A stretch of 64,000 nucleotides of DNA, taken from positions 68,358,779 to 68,422,778 of the forward strand of contig NC_090319.1 in NCBI RefSeq assembly GCF_040869045.1, in the 5' to 3' direction. The notes beneath the pieces are model-generated. The model was given only the letters and a program-made list of their open reading frames with translations, did not search any database and had not been told where the DNA came from. The translations under genes and the position numbers were made by a program. Positions 41,050 through 53,337 of this stretch are shown in pieces (positions within the stretch are counted from its first letter, which is position 1; each line of letters begins with the position of its first letter). The DNA comes from Eurosta solidaginis. Taxonomy: Eukaryota > Arthropoda > Insecta > Diptera > Tephritidae.

Positions 41050-41265
41050 GAAAACTGTATCCCTTTTTAAACACTTAAATTTATTTGAAATCAGCAAATG
41101 CTGTCTCTTAGCATGCACGCCAAGCCGCCAGAGTCTCGTGATTGTAGCAGTGATCCTAATTTAATTCTGACCTATGTATTAGGTTTTGTGTTCTCCTACT
41201 ATTATTATTAGGCCAGGTTCTCTTAGTTATCTTGCAGTTATCTGAGGAGTATCAGATTGAGACTG
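41050..41265 (+). repeat. Inverted-repeat arm flanking LINE debris, left (unit 1)
   Basis: AAATCAGCAAATGCTGTCTC, AGAGTCTCGTGATT, GCAGTGATCCTAATTT, GTTCTCCTACTATTATTATT and GGTTCTCTTAGT are all found inverted in 42555-42797. The unit-2 copy is 57898-58113. Confidence 0.85.
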
Positions 41266-42190
41266 CTAACTCCTTGAATAGCGGTGACGTCATCTTTTGC
41301 CTTGACTTGGACAACAACCTGCCGGGTATCGGCACCCGGCGCATTAAAGCAACGGACGTTACCGGTACATGCCCCCAAGTTATACAGCTTTTGCAGGGTT
41401 CGTCGTCATAAAACTGGTGGCTTATTATCAGAGGCTTGTTTTTTTTTTGGAGTGTGGTTTTACGTGACGGGTGCCAAGCCAAGCACACAACCCTCTCAGC
41501 GGGAATAATAGTATTACTATTCACGTTTGTAAACCGAGCCGATCAAAGGCCGTCGCCCACTTGCATCTTATGGTGGTCGGACTCTGCCGATAAAATCCCC
41601 CAGCTAGCGCTTAAACCCATTATGTCGGAGTAGCCTGGCCAGATTGTCGCCTCCTCACATTAGCTCACTGATTAACGTATGTTCAGTGGCGTCTCAGATG
41701 CTACTTGGTGCCAAGTGGCCGGAAGGACCGAGTCATTCCTTGTTGAATGGTGACCAGCTTTTACCAATTCCGTGGATTTCTATACACGGCTCCTCCAACA
41801 TTACTACTGCAAGTAATATACTGCTTAGGTACTTATCTACTAAAGCTTTCGCAAAAGGGGATTGAATTATTCCCGTTTTCCTTGCCTCGTAAAAGCAAGC
41901 CTTTCTGATTCGGGGGTGTTAAAGCTTTGCTGTCTTTAGAGAACAAACCTCTAGAGATTCAGAAGTGTACGATGTGGACTTGAAATAAGCTAGAGGATCC
42001 CTGGGTATTAAATTAAAAGGCAGCATTTCTTATAATTAAATTTCCTTTTCGATGTGTATATCATATCCGATTTTTTATTCTTTCGACATTATTTAAGTCG
42101 GTAAATGATTTTAAGATTCTAATTTATAAGTTTAGACATATCGAAAGGATTTTTGGTCCGCTACCAATATTTCTTCAGCAAGTATTCCTT
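41266..42190 (+). pseudogene. Decayed retroelement sequence between inverted repeats (unit 1)
   Basis: GC-richer than its surroundings, with short open frames (41644-41865; 41436-41633) and no clear motif. By position it is probably upstream parts of the LINE whose RNase H follows. Weak evidence. Duplicate at about 58114-59046. Confidence 0.35.
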
Positions 42191-42194
42191 GCAA

Positions 42195-42510
42195 AGGAAG
42201 GACACATTTTCGGTTTACACCTGCGGTTCCAAAATGGACTGCGGTAAGGTGTCGCTATCAGTCCGTCTTTCCAATTTTTCTAATTTCTTCCTAGCGGAAG
42301 TTCTGGGCATAGAGATGTTGTGTACGTTCCTGCCGGAACCCTCGGTAGGAGGGCGCGAAGTGTGCTTTTACTCAGATAGCTAAACCACGCTCAAGGCGCT
42401 TCAAAGTCGCTTCAAGCCACAGCTAACTTCGCAAACATTACCCTAATCACAAGAACATCGAAGGCAACGAGAGCTTGCAAGGCAGGAGCACTGCACGGAG
42501 ACGGTCGAGT
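42195..42510 (+). pseudogene. LINE RNase H fragment (unit 1)
   Basis: Encodes FSVYTCGSKMDCGK, FFLAEVLGIEMLC, REVCFYSDS then a stop, TTLKALQS and later RELARQEHC. This follows the RNase H order of R1/jockey-group ORF2 (TDGSK...AE...YSDSQAALKAL...NERADELAR). The expected Asp of TDGS is Cys, and stops and shifts are present. Duplicate at 59051-59366. Confidence 0.7.
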
Positions 42511-42554
42511 AGCATCATATTCTTACATCAATCAAAAGAAACATACATAGCAGA

Positions 42555-42797
42555 TTCAAGGGGTTAGCAGTCTCCAAATGATACTTCTCAGACAATTGCA
42601 AGATTACTAAGAGAACCTGTTCAAATAATAATAGTAGGAGAACACAAGACCCACTAAGTACATACTTAGGTCAAAATAAAATTAGGATCACTGCTAAAAT
42701 CACGAGACTCTGGCCGCTTTGTGTGCATGCTGAGAGACAGCATTTGCTGATTTCAAATAAATTTAAATGGTTAAAAAGAGATACAAAGGTTAATATA
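42555..42797 (-). repeat. Inverted-repeat arm flanking LINE debris, right (unit 1)
   Basis: Reverse complement of 41050-41265 with moderate divergence. The unit-2 copy is 59411-59653. Confidence 0.85.
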
Positions 42798-43489
42798 AAA
42801 AATTTAGTTAAAGAATTGATAGATCACGCCTGTTAAGTCTTTCTTATTTGTCGGCAAAAATACAACTCAACTCACGCTGCTTGTTCATTTTTCCTCGCTG
42901 TCACCAGTTTGCCCCGATCTTTGCTTTATCTAAAAGGGGCGCACCCCAACCTAACCTAACCATGCATGTCAATGCAATGTTGTGCCTTTTACACAATTTA
43001 ATCCTAACGCTCCGGTTTGAACATTAATAAATAAGTAATATGAATATTTTTTTTTTTAAGATCGTTAAAAACAGAGTATTTCAGGGGAGTATTTGAGCCT
43101 ACCTTTTTAAAAAATCCAGATATCATTCCTTCTAATTATCACTGTGCGGTTATTTCCGCGACTGCGGACATTTCGTGATTTGTTGGGACTATTCAAAGTT
43201 TATTTTCGGGAAGGTCTCTGTACTGTTTACATAATCATATATTGGTATATCGCAATAGTTTTATGTTGCATTTTCTTCATGCGGAATGGAGCGCGGGTAT
43301 TGGCTTGCTTTACTAATATGTGAATGATGAACAGACGTTTAAATCCATAACAAATTAAGGTTTCATTAATACTTTAGGCAATATCTTGATTATGTCAGCC
43401 CACTTCAATTCGAGCAGTGTAGTTGCTCAAAATTTAGTGCACTGCTCCCAACTCTGGTTTTGTCGCAGTGTACGATGGAATATTAACAG
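42798..43489. other. Unassigned
   Basis: No recognised gene. Contains GGGGCGCACCCCAACCTAAC near 42938, a motif common at edges of tephritid repeats. Confidence 0.45.
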
Positions 43490-44205
43490 CTTGGAAACAG
43501 ATAAAACTAATTACGTGTACTTTTCACTAAAAACACATTCATTGTACACGTGTTAACTTAATAACGCTATTCAACTTCGCAAATACATATGGGCAAGTCC
43601 TGGGTAACGGACGCGATATTCGCACGCATTTCAACCTGCATAAATGAGGACATGGGCAGTGGACTGAACGGATATTTCAATATTTGAAACAAAAATTGTG
43701 GGTATCTCAAAAATGGAAGCACATATATATATATGTATGAGGTTGGATGAGACAAGAAATAAATGTAATTTTTTAATGCTTGTCAAAGTATGCAAAACTT
43801 AACGAAGGTAAGGAGAAATTTTATATTCCATAAATCAGAAAAACAAAGGTTCAATAAAGACCCAATGCCCGTAGATTTTCGAAATCTGAAATAGCTTTTT
43901 AAAACGTTGAATTTGTTCTGAATGATGAACCCTATATGACATTGAAAATATATTCTTTGCGAGACATCTAGCTTTAGTTCTAGTAGAGTAAACAAAATCT
44001 GCATTCTTTGAATTTCGAATACGCCCTCAAAGTCCGGACTAGGGCTCCAAAGCCCCACTTTTCATAAGTGGAGACGTATACTGGTATATAACTTTCCTTC
44101 TGTTTAATCTTTGAAATTTGTATGAGATATTGCCATTTAACCATTTCTAGCCAAGCAGATAAAATTCACAAGAAAAGTGCAAGCTAGTTTGTACCGCTTT
44201 TTTTT
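43490..44205 (-). repeat. Right arm of the long inverted repeat (unit 1)
   Basis: Pairs with 38525-39850 as described there. It lacks the SINE-containing block of the left arm. Duplicate at about 60396-61111. Confidence 0.8.
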
Positions 44206-45044
44206 CTTTCTTCATACGAAATTGTTGAATATACCAGTAAAACCTAAATTCATCTTTAAAATTCATATTTTGTTGAAATCAGAATTGATTTCAGATTTTC
44301 CTTAGATAATCTTTTGAATATGTAAATTAAAAAAGATATTTAAATTTTCGTCATATTTTGTAAGATTTCTCTAACATATCCAGGAACAGTTTATACACTG
44401 CTGAAAGCGCAAAATTCCCTATTTCTGACAACATATAAGAAATAAAGTTATAGGTCAATATATGGATCAACAAATGGAAGAGAGGTGATGGACTTGACAA
44501 ATTTTAGACACCATAAAAAATTGTTACCAGAACTTTCTGGAAAATTCTCAGTAAACAGATCTATTTAACAACTGAAAGCTTTTTTATAAAACCTCCATTT
44601 TTAAAGTTTTTTTAATGCTAAATAAAAGTCTAGACCAAATTTTATTAAAAGCAAAATATAGATCTGGGTTTAACAGCGCAACAATATAGGGAAAGGACGT
44701 TATATTTTGGTAGTAAAACATCCGAATTCGCAAAACAGATGAAGCCTTTCTTTGAAATCATGGTTCTCTATCCAGGATGAGGGGAAAGAATAAACTATTT
44801 GATTTCCACATCATACACATATTTGACCTTTAATCTCAAGTGATATAAATAAAGTCTGACCACTTTTGATTTTCGGTTCGTGATGGACGTTATTTGGGAT
44901 TCGCCCACATATAAAAAAACAATTGCAAGGAAATGTTCTTTTGAAAGAGTATAGCAAAATGTTTTGTCAAAGCGGCGCTCATTTTATTTCGCTAGAATAT
45001 AAATCAATACTAATTAGTTCTGTTTGTTCAGCTAATTAAAAAAA
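44206..45044. other. AT-rich DNA, nothing recognised
   Basis: No coding or repeat signature beyond A/T runs. Duplicate at about 61112-61948. Confidence 0.5.
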
Positions 45045-46085
45045 AAAAAAACAAAAACAAGTACGGGTGTCTAAGTATGGGTGTAACCGAATATTATATA
45101 CTCAGCGTGAGTTTGAATTGTACAGTTCTTTCCGATAAATTACCTTTTCGAATTTTGTTACGAGGGATTTATTTTTTTGAGGCTGTAGAAATGTTTTGTA
45201 ATGCTTTGGAATAGGGGCGTGGCATTGCCCATTAATAAAAATGTCTCCCAATTTCCGCTTACAATAAAACTTGGTAAGTGAAATATTGATACAAAACTAT
45301 TTTGCCCTAAGGTATAGCTTATTATTCTAGTCTACGACTTTTATATAAAAGTGGCCGCGATCCTTAACCGACCCCGTCCATTTTTACTAAAGTATTTCCG
45401 ACTATACGGAGTTATGGCTCTCGAAACACAGAAAATTTTTGGGTCATAAAAAGGGCGGTGCCACGCCCATTTTCAAAAATTAAAATTGTTTCCTTTTTAT
45501 TTTTTATAATTGCCCTTACAAAATGTAGCATTGATAAAAAAAAAACTCTTTTTTGCAAGGATATAGCTTATTGTATTCGTCCACGACCCTTTTAAAAATC
45601 TTTTATATAAAAGTTGGCATGGTCCTTCACCGATTTCGTAAATTTTGCTTCGAACCATTCTTTATAGTAAAGGCAAGCTCTCTGTCGAATTTTGTTATGA
45701 TAGGTTCAACGGGTTTTGATTTATGATTAATAAAATTTGTATTTGTAAAATTGATTTAATCACAAGTGGGCGGTGCCACGCCCTTTTTCAAAAACATTTT
45801 TTAATTTTTATCAAGGGTCTTAATATCAGTCCACACATCAAATTTCAATATTTTAGATGAATTTAGTAAATAAATAAGCAGATTTTAAGTTTTTTTTAAA
45901 TGTTATATATGTCAAAAGTGGGCGTGGTTACTATCCGATTTCCATCATTTCTAATAGCGATGGGAGATGAGCGCCAAGAAACCCATATACCAAATTTCAA
46001 TATTTTATTCTCAATATTTACTCAAGTTATCGTGTGCACCGACAGACTGATAGACGGACAAGGCTAAATCAATTCCTTTTTTCAT
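45045..46085 (+). repeat. Diverged dipteran interspersed repeat (unit 1)
   Basis: Head ACAAGTACGGGTGTCTAAGT, GTGTAACCGAATATTATATA and ACTCAGCG. Inside are GGGCGGTGCCACGCCC blocks (45453, 45769), AGTGGGCGTGGTTAC and CTCAAGTTATCGTGTGCACC with GACAGAC/GACGGACA. Same architecture as 8645-12030 without the minisatellite. Duplicate at about 61949-62974. Confidence 0.7.
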
Positions 46086-46520
46086 AAGCTTTTATTTACT
46101 TTCATTTGGTTGGTCTGTAATCAAATCTTGCAAGTTTAATTTGATACACTTCCCGGTGTCCGATTGAGTTGAAATTTTGCACACATGTATAACTCCAATG
46201 ACAATGCAATATTACTTTGCGAGAATTCGATAAATTAATCGATAACAGAGTTATCGGTAAAGCTTTGTGTTCACAAGGGATTGTGCATACACGAGTTCAA
46301 AATTGCTTCGTTCTGCGCACCTACATCACACTTGACTGCTTCAGCGAATGAAAGAAAGAGAGAAAAAAACAAGAGGAAAATAACGTAAAAATTGCCCATA
46401 AAAAACAGCTGAACTAATGTTTACATGCGCAATGCGCCACCTTCTATAAAGCTTAAGTCCTTTGTTTAGAGGGATGGTGAATAACCACCAGTGGCTCAAG
46501 AACGAGGTAACTTCGCTTTG
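46086..46520. other. Unit-end sequence, no gene
   Basis: Unassigned. Contains the CAGCTGAAC...CATGCGCAATGCGC segment also at position 1. The last bases join element A pol at the duplication breakpoint. Confidence 0.5.
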
Positions 46521-48942
46521 AGTCAGCAAATACCACCAAAATCAGAAGCAGTCATCTGGGCAAAGATTGATGGAGATTGTGGGACAAACAAATTGTGGGT
46601 TGTCGAAGCAGCAAATAAATCAGCACTGAACATACTTGTAGGAAAAACCCTGGCTATGACAAAACAAGATGGACGCATTCCGGTAAGAGTACTCAATGAG
46701 TTCAAGTCACCATTAAATTTGACCAAAGGAGCTATTTTGGGAAGATGCCAAGAGACCGAAGTAGTTATTAACTGTGAACAGCTCCAGGAACACGTTTCAT
46801 CTAGTAATACTGATCTTTCAAATGATATCACGGCATGGACGCATGGGCTAGAGGAAGCCTATCAGAGTAAGGCAAAACAACTGCTCATAAAATACGCGAA
46901 CATATTTGACCAGGATGGTTCCAAACCAGGCCGCACCAATGTTGTGAAACATCAAATTGACACTGGAGATGCGAGGCCGATCCGTCAAGCTCCACGTAGT
47001 GTTCCACTGGCGAAGCGGGAAGTTGTGAGACAAATCATACAAGAAATGAGTGACAGCGGCGTCATCGAACCATCAGCTAGTCCATGGAGCTCACCGGTAG
47101 TACTTGTAAAGAAGAAGGATGGAAAAATGAGGTTTTGCGTGGACTATCGAAAGTTGAATGACGTTACGAAAAAGGATAGCTACCCGTTGCCAAGAATTGA
47201 CGACACTCTGGACTCGCTATCTGGTACGAAATGGTTTTCCACACTGGACTTGAAAAGCGGCTACTGGCAAGTTGAGGTGAAGGAGGAAGATAAAGAGAAA
47301 ACAGCCTTCAATGTCGGTGATGGTCTTTGGCAATTTACAGTGATGCCTTTTAGACTTTGTAATGCACCAGCTTCTTTTGAGAGACTCATGGACCAGGTAC
47401 TCAAAGGACTACATTGGAAAACATGCTTGGTGTACCTGGACGACATCATCGTATTGGGCAAGAGTTTTGATGAACATCTTAAAAACTTGGAGGAAGTTTT
47501 CCAGAGAATAGCTGGCGCTGGTCTGAAGTTAAGTCCCAAAAAGTGTAAGCTGTTTAAAAAGGAAGTAAATTATTTGGGCCACAAGGTAACGACAGAAGGT
47601 ATCTGTACAGCAAATGAAAAGATAGAGGCAGTAAAGGATTGGCCAAGACCACAGAATCTGCATGAATTGAGAAGTTTCCTTGGGCTGTCCACATATTACC
47701 GCCGATTTGTACCAAATTTTGCCAGCTTAGCCCATAGTCTCCACGAGCTAACAAGGAAAAATAAAGCTTTTGAATGGAAGAAGGAGCAAGAAGTAGCTTT
47801 CCAAACATTGAAAGAGCGGTTGTGCACTGCTCCAATGTTGGCATACCCGATTCCAGGAGCAACGTTTATTCTAGATACAGATGCGAGCGGATATGCTATA
47901 GGAGGCGTTTTATCACAACTGGTCGATGGACAAGAGAAGGTAGTTGCATATTACAGCCGTTCAATTGGAAAACCAGAGAGGAACTATTGCGTTACACGGA
48001 GAGAGCTGTTGGCATTGGTAGAGTGCATTAAACATTTTCACAAATACCTCTACGGCCAGCGATTCCGTGTCAGGACAGATCACGCAGCGTTGAAATGGCT
48101 TCTGCAGTTCCGTAATCCGGAAGGACAATTGGCACGGTGGATCGAGCGACTACAAAGCTACGACTTTTCCATTGAGCATCGAAAAGGTAGTACCCATGGA
48201 AATGCTGATGCAATGTCACGAAGACCATGTAGTTTGGAATGCAAGCACTGTTCAAAAGCCGAGGCTAAAGAAGACATTATAGATGTCCGGCTAATGAATA
48301 TAACATGTACAGATGAATGGGACAAGGAACAGCTAAGAAAGTGCCAGCTAGAAGATGCAGATCTGTCACGTGTTATGCAAGGGCTCGAACGAAATGAAAG
48401 ACCAAACAGAGAAGAGATGTCAGCAGAGAGTCCCATTGCGAAGTCATATTGGGCACAGTGGAACAGTTTAGAATTGATATCCGGTTGCCTTCATCGAGTA
48501 TGGGAGAGTGAGGATGGTAAATACAAGAATAAACTGATAGTTGTTCCCAGAAAGAGGATTCCTGACGTGCTCAGCGAGCTGCATAATGGTCCAAGCGGAG
48601 GTCATCTTGGAATCACGAAGACGCTCGAGAAGATTAAACAGAGATTCTATTGGGTTGGTTGCCGTCAGTCGGTCACTGAGTGGATTGCGAACTGCGAGGT
48701 TTGCAGCAGAGCGAAAGGGCCGAGAACACGAAGTCATGGCCAGATGAAGCAATATAACTCAGGTGCCCCATTTGAAAGGATCGCCATGGATGTCGCAGGT
48801 CCATTTCCTACTAGCAACCACGGAAACAAATACGTACTGGTGGTTATGGATTATTTCAGTAAATGACCAGAGGTATACCCAATCCCAAACCAAGAAGCAG
48901 AAACAGTAGCAGAAGTGGTTAAAACGAATGGAATGCAAGGTA
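46521..48942 (+). pseudogene. pol: Element A pol fragment, unit 2 (RT, RNase H, integrase N-part), 5'-truncated
   Basis: Same domain order as 29689-32110. The open frame extends a few codons left across the breakpoint into unit-1 end sequence (from 46491), making a chimeric N-terminus; no gag, protease or 5' LTR is present. It ends early at a TGA (48864-48866) where unit 1 has TGG after DYFSK, and the downstream frameshift seen in unit 1 is also present. Confidence 0.92.
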
Positions 48943-49645
48943 TGGTGTACCAATGGAGTTACATTCTGACCAAGGCAGGAATTGCGAATCAGCTGTGTTC
49001 CAGGAAATGTGTAAGTCATTGGGCATTCGAAAAACACGGACAACTGCATTGCATCCTCAATCCGATGGTATGGTAGAACGATTCAATAGAACATTGGAGG
49101 AGCACTTAAGGAAAGTAGTAGACAAGTACCATAAAGAATGGGATACCCGCATACAATTATTCTTGATGGCTTACCGATCAGCAGTGCATGAGACAACGGG
49201 CCAAACCCCTGCAAAAGTAATTTTTGGCAATGGCCTTAGACTGCCAGCTGATTTGAAGTTTGGGATAGATGTCAATGCGGAGAGAAATGTCAGGAAATCC
49301 ACTAGTGATTTAGAAGAAGAGCTAAGAGAAATACATGATCTGATAAGGCAACGAACAAAGATTATGAGTGACAAGATGAAAGCCAGATATGATAAAGCCA
49401 TTAATTCAGAAGGTTTTCAGGAAGGAGATTTGGTGCTGTTATACAACCCACAACGTAAAAAAGGTTTGTCCCCGAAATTGCTGTGTAATTGGGAAGGCCC
49501 ATACAAAGTTGTAAAACGGATCAACGATGTAGTGTACCGCATACAAACCATCGGTAAACCACGAACCAAAATGAAAGTGTTCCATTTGGAAAGGCTGGCA
49601 ACGTTTAGATCGAGAGATTTGTCTGATCGGGACGATCAGACTTAG
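48943..49645 (+). pseudogene. pol: Element A integrase C-terminal half, unit 2
   Basis: Near-identical to 32111-32813, with the same separate frame. It carries ELHSDQGRN and QSDGMVERFN. Confidence 0.9.
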
Positions 49646-49656
49646 GTGGAGGGCAG

Positions 49657-50332
49657 TGTCACGGATATTATCATCACTAAGTTATCCCATCACTAAGGCG
49701 ATGCTAAGGCCATGCCAAGCAGTATTTACGTTAATAATGAAATCAAGTATACACATATATAAGGCAGCCCAGAGAGATGTCACACAGATGCATTTACTTA
49801 TACGCCTATGTGCGCGCGAGAGACTGTAAACTACAAACATTCACATCAATAATTCAATCTTTATGTATCTGCATAAACGAATAAATAATTGCGTCTACAC
49901 ATATGTACCATGTACGAATACGAGCAGCGGAGAGTCAATGCGCAAACACATGCATATATCTGAGAAGTTTGAGAGCTACTGGACTAGTAGATTCTGGAAG
50001 CGCCTAAAAGATGTATAAAATTGTGCAATTTTAGTTGTAGCTGAGAAGTTTGAGAGCTCATGGACAATGCTAGTACATTCTGGAAAAATGCTAACGAGGA
50101 AACCAAAGGGTATAAAAGGCAACAGATGTAGAGGCGCTGCAATTCAGTTTGAGTTGAGTTATCAATCAGTATGGTTATTAAGCCAGCGAGTAGCAAAGTA
50201 TAAGTGTTATTGTGAAGTACTTAATAAAGGCCATTTTCCATCATTCAATATTGGAGTTATTTATTCAACAGTTTAGTGATTCGAACTTAGCAGAGGATTG
50301 CAAATAAGAGGATTTGCAGCAAATTCGTTACA
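49657..50332 (+). repeat. Element A 3' LTR, unit 2
   Basis: TGTCACGG...TTACA, copy of 32825-33500, followed by the same ATATTTTTTTTGCG flank. Confidence 0.95.
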
Positions 50333-50743
50333 ATATTTTTTTTGCGTTTCAATGTTTTCCGGAATAATTAATGAACTGTTATTTCGATGACAGCATGAAA
50401 CGTCGATGTGTTAGTGGAGAGCGAAAAAAGCTTTGAATGCGTGGGTGAACTGGTTACCTCCGTCTTGCAGGGTGATAGTAATACGCCAATTACACGGCAC
50501 AAGTATCCTTGTGCCAATTACCAATTTGCACAAGGATTTGCCCGGTGTGTGCAGTGTTTGCGCTATTTGCGCAGAGAACTGCACTAAAATCAAAACGATT
50601 TTGATATTTACGCATGTCTGCAAATATTGCACATGCTTTTTTCTTCGTGTGTGGTGAATCTTACACAGTTTACCTGTGGTTTCTGATAACATAACATCGC
50701 TTAAAAATTTTATTATCGAAGGCGTAAAAACCATCTCTAGCTT
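50333..50743 (+). repeat. LTR flank and repeat R left part, unit 2
   Basis: R proper is 50479-50743, a copy of 33647-33911. Confidence 0.8.
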
Positions 50744-50901
50744 GTACCAGGAATTCAATAAAAGTGAAAAAGCGTAATTATAAATAAAATGGAAAATTAA
50801 CGCTTCTGGTGCGAGTTTTTTGACTTGTATCGTGAATTACCAGCACTGTGGAAAATATGGAGTGCTGATTACAGCAATAGAACGCTAAAAAGCTAAAATT
50901 C

Positions 50902-51718
50902 ATGTTATTGCCACAATATTTCGGTTCCATATATTTAGGTAAAATTTTCAGATGTCCTGCAGCATTTGTAGGTGATAATGCGATCTTTTTTCTATTGCAG
51001 GTGAAACATTTGCTAGCTACATTTGTGTGCATAACTGCACCACCTATTCTGTGGATGGTGTTACTGTTAAAGCCGATTTACAATCTAATACATTAAAACC
51101 CTGCGACTAGCGAACACTGTTGGAAAATTAGATATTGTATGGCGCTCGAATCTTGGCGAAAAAGGACGTTTGCAAACGAGTCAATTGCAACGATTGGTAT
51201 GTGCATATCAAGAACACTGAAATAGTTGATTCAATAACAATATTAATTTTACCATTGGTTTTATATTTCAGCCCTTTGAATACAAAGATGTACGCCTCGA
51301 AGTTATTGATGCACAAAATATTGTCAAAATAGGTGAAGCTTTTACGTTTGTTTGTCGTTTGACCAATACTGCAGAACGTCCAATGGATTTAGTCGTCAAA
51401 TTAGAAACACAACTTGAATTCAATTGTGATTATAGTGGTGCTGCAGAGTTTTCAATTGGTAAATTAGCATCAGGTGAACAACGTGAATTTCCGCTTACGG
51501 TGTGTCCAGCGCGTTTGGGACTTATCAAAATTAGTCCGTTGCTACTAACAAATATACTACAAAAGGAACAGTATATTATAGAAAAAGTGGTTGATGTATT
51601 TGTTGTAGATACAGATTATCATGAAGATGAAGCATTCCAAGTTAATAAATTTGTACGTTACGATAATGCAAGGCCAAAGCAAATGGAGGAGCGTACGCTG
51701 CAGCTGCAAGTGGTTTGA
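50902..51718 (+). pseudogene. TRAPPC13: TRAPPC13 fragment, unit 2
   Basis: Exon pieces 50902-50938, 51001-51110, 51119-51196 and 51272-51718, with the same introns, internal deletion and stop as in unit 1. The last exon is identical in translation to unit 1, which fits the recent duplication and does not by itself show selection. Confidence 0.9.
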
Positions 51719-51856
51719 GACAAGATTTAAAGGACATGTATAAGCTATTTATAAGGTGTTGATGTGTTTGGAGTGTTTGTGGAAAATAAAGAGTGATTTT
51801 TTAAACAATTAGTGCCTTTTTTGTACAATTAAAACACATGTTTCATTTGTTGCGCT

Positions 51857-53337
51857 ACTTTAAAAATGAATATTGTGCAGTGTTTTTGGGCCGTGTATGT
51901 CAAAATTTTCATTTGCACAAATTTCGTCGTTTTATAGTTGCGCATGGCTTTTGTGTCATGTATTCGCCGTATAAGCAGTTTAAGTGCTGCAAGCGCGCAA
52001 CATACGCGATCTCGTCGAAACACAGCAAAGGCAGCGGCGTGTTGTCGGAAGCGTAGGAAAATTTTCAAAAATTAACAACCTCATTTTCTATCATGCCAAA
52101 ACAGCAATCTTTCGCCTGTTTGCAGCACGATTAGCAATACGTATAACAAGATTACATATAACAAGATTATTTTAATTTTCGATTATCTATTGACGATTTA
52201 AAGCCCCGTCACATAAGCAGTATTTCATATAGATGCGTTAACTCAACGCAGGATAAATATCTATCCTCTTTGGTCGCTCGCCAAACAGAATGAACCTCTA
52301 AAATTCATGTGGAAGGCAGTGTCCATTGCTAGCAACATTTTTCGCTGAAGTAAGGATCGGCTTTCGACTGCCTTTTAATGTAGGGGTTACGCTACTGGCA
52401 GATAAATTTGTCGACATAATAAATTCGATTTGCCAAAAATGTCCCTGAAGTGCTCCGAAACCGGGTGTGATATTTATAGTATTTTTGCGCTGAACACTTT
52501 TCTGCATTGGGGGCCTTCGGCCGTTATTATATGTATAAATAAATCACACTGGGTGGGTCCAACACCGGTTTGGAGATCAAAACTTGTCTTCAAAATTTTT
52601 AGGCGGGTACCACAAAATCATCGAAATTGATATAACCATGTCGTTGGCAAAGTTATCTAGAAAGACAAAATTAAAGTATGCAAAAGTAATACTTCTTATA
52701 CACATGTTTATAAGTCATGTATACTTCCCTTAAATTCAGCGTCCTATTAGTCCCAATACATGGCCCGCTGAGGCTTAAGGTTGGAACCGTATGGGGGGGG
52801 GGGGGGGGTATTGGCGGGTCCCCTGATGCAGTTGTCCATGTCGCCAAGCTGTTTGTCACTTATTTGTAGCGTACGCAAAATGGTCCCCCTATCTATGTAT
52901 AAGCCTGAAAATATAGTGTAAACATTAAACAAAGCCAGAGTTGAGTCACTTATTACACGATTTAATAAAAGATACGAATGGGCAGTTGTTAGCTAAAGTT
53001 ACAATTGTACTATTGAAAACATACATATATTGCAGATAACGCTGGTTAGCACGTGAAGATGCAATAAAATGCAGCGTTACAGCGCTAGGTGACTCTAATA
53101 CATTTTTTTGTTGCATCCAATTTTAGCACTCAACGACATATTGGTTAATTTTTGCAAATTATAAATAATAAGAATAAAGTATATGCAAAAATAACTCATA
53201 TTATTCACCTTAGTAAACACAAGGTGCCTAGCACCAGAGTTAAACCTCCAAACAATTGTCGTCTTACACCACTGCAAGTGGATCTTGTCCTCAGGATGGT
53301 ATTCCTACCAGGACCAAATCAGCACGGGTATCATAAG
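51857..53337. repeat. Repeat R right part and unassigned sequence, unit 2
   Basis: 51857-51976 is R right part. The remainder copies 35146-36489 with a 16-G homopolymer at 52793-52808 where unit 1 has a shorter, interrupted G run. Confidence 0.7.

Larger units (their letters stand above)
29689..46520 (+). repeat. Tandem segmental duplication, unit 1 (about 16.8 kb)
   Basis: The sequence from AGTCAGCAAATACC at 29689 matches 46521 onward continuously to the unit end (TTCGCTTTG, 46512-46520). Offsets drift from +16832 to about +16889 through small indels. Differences are scattered substitutions and a few indels, by eye around 0.5-1%. Confidence 0.95.
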
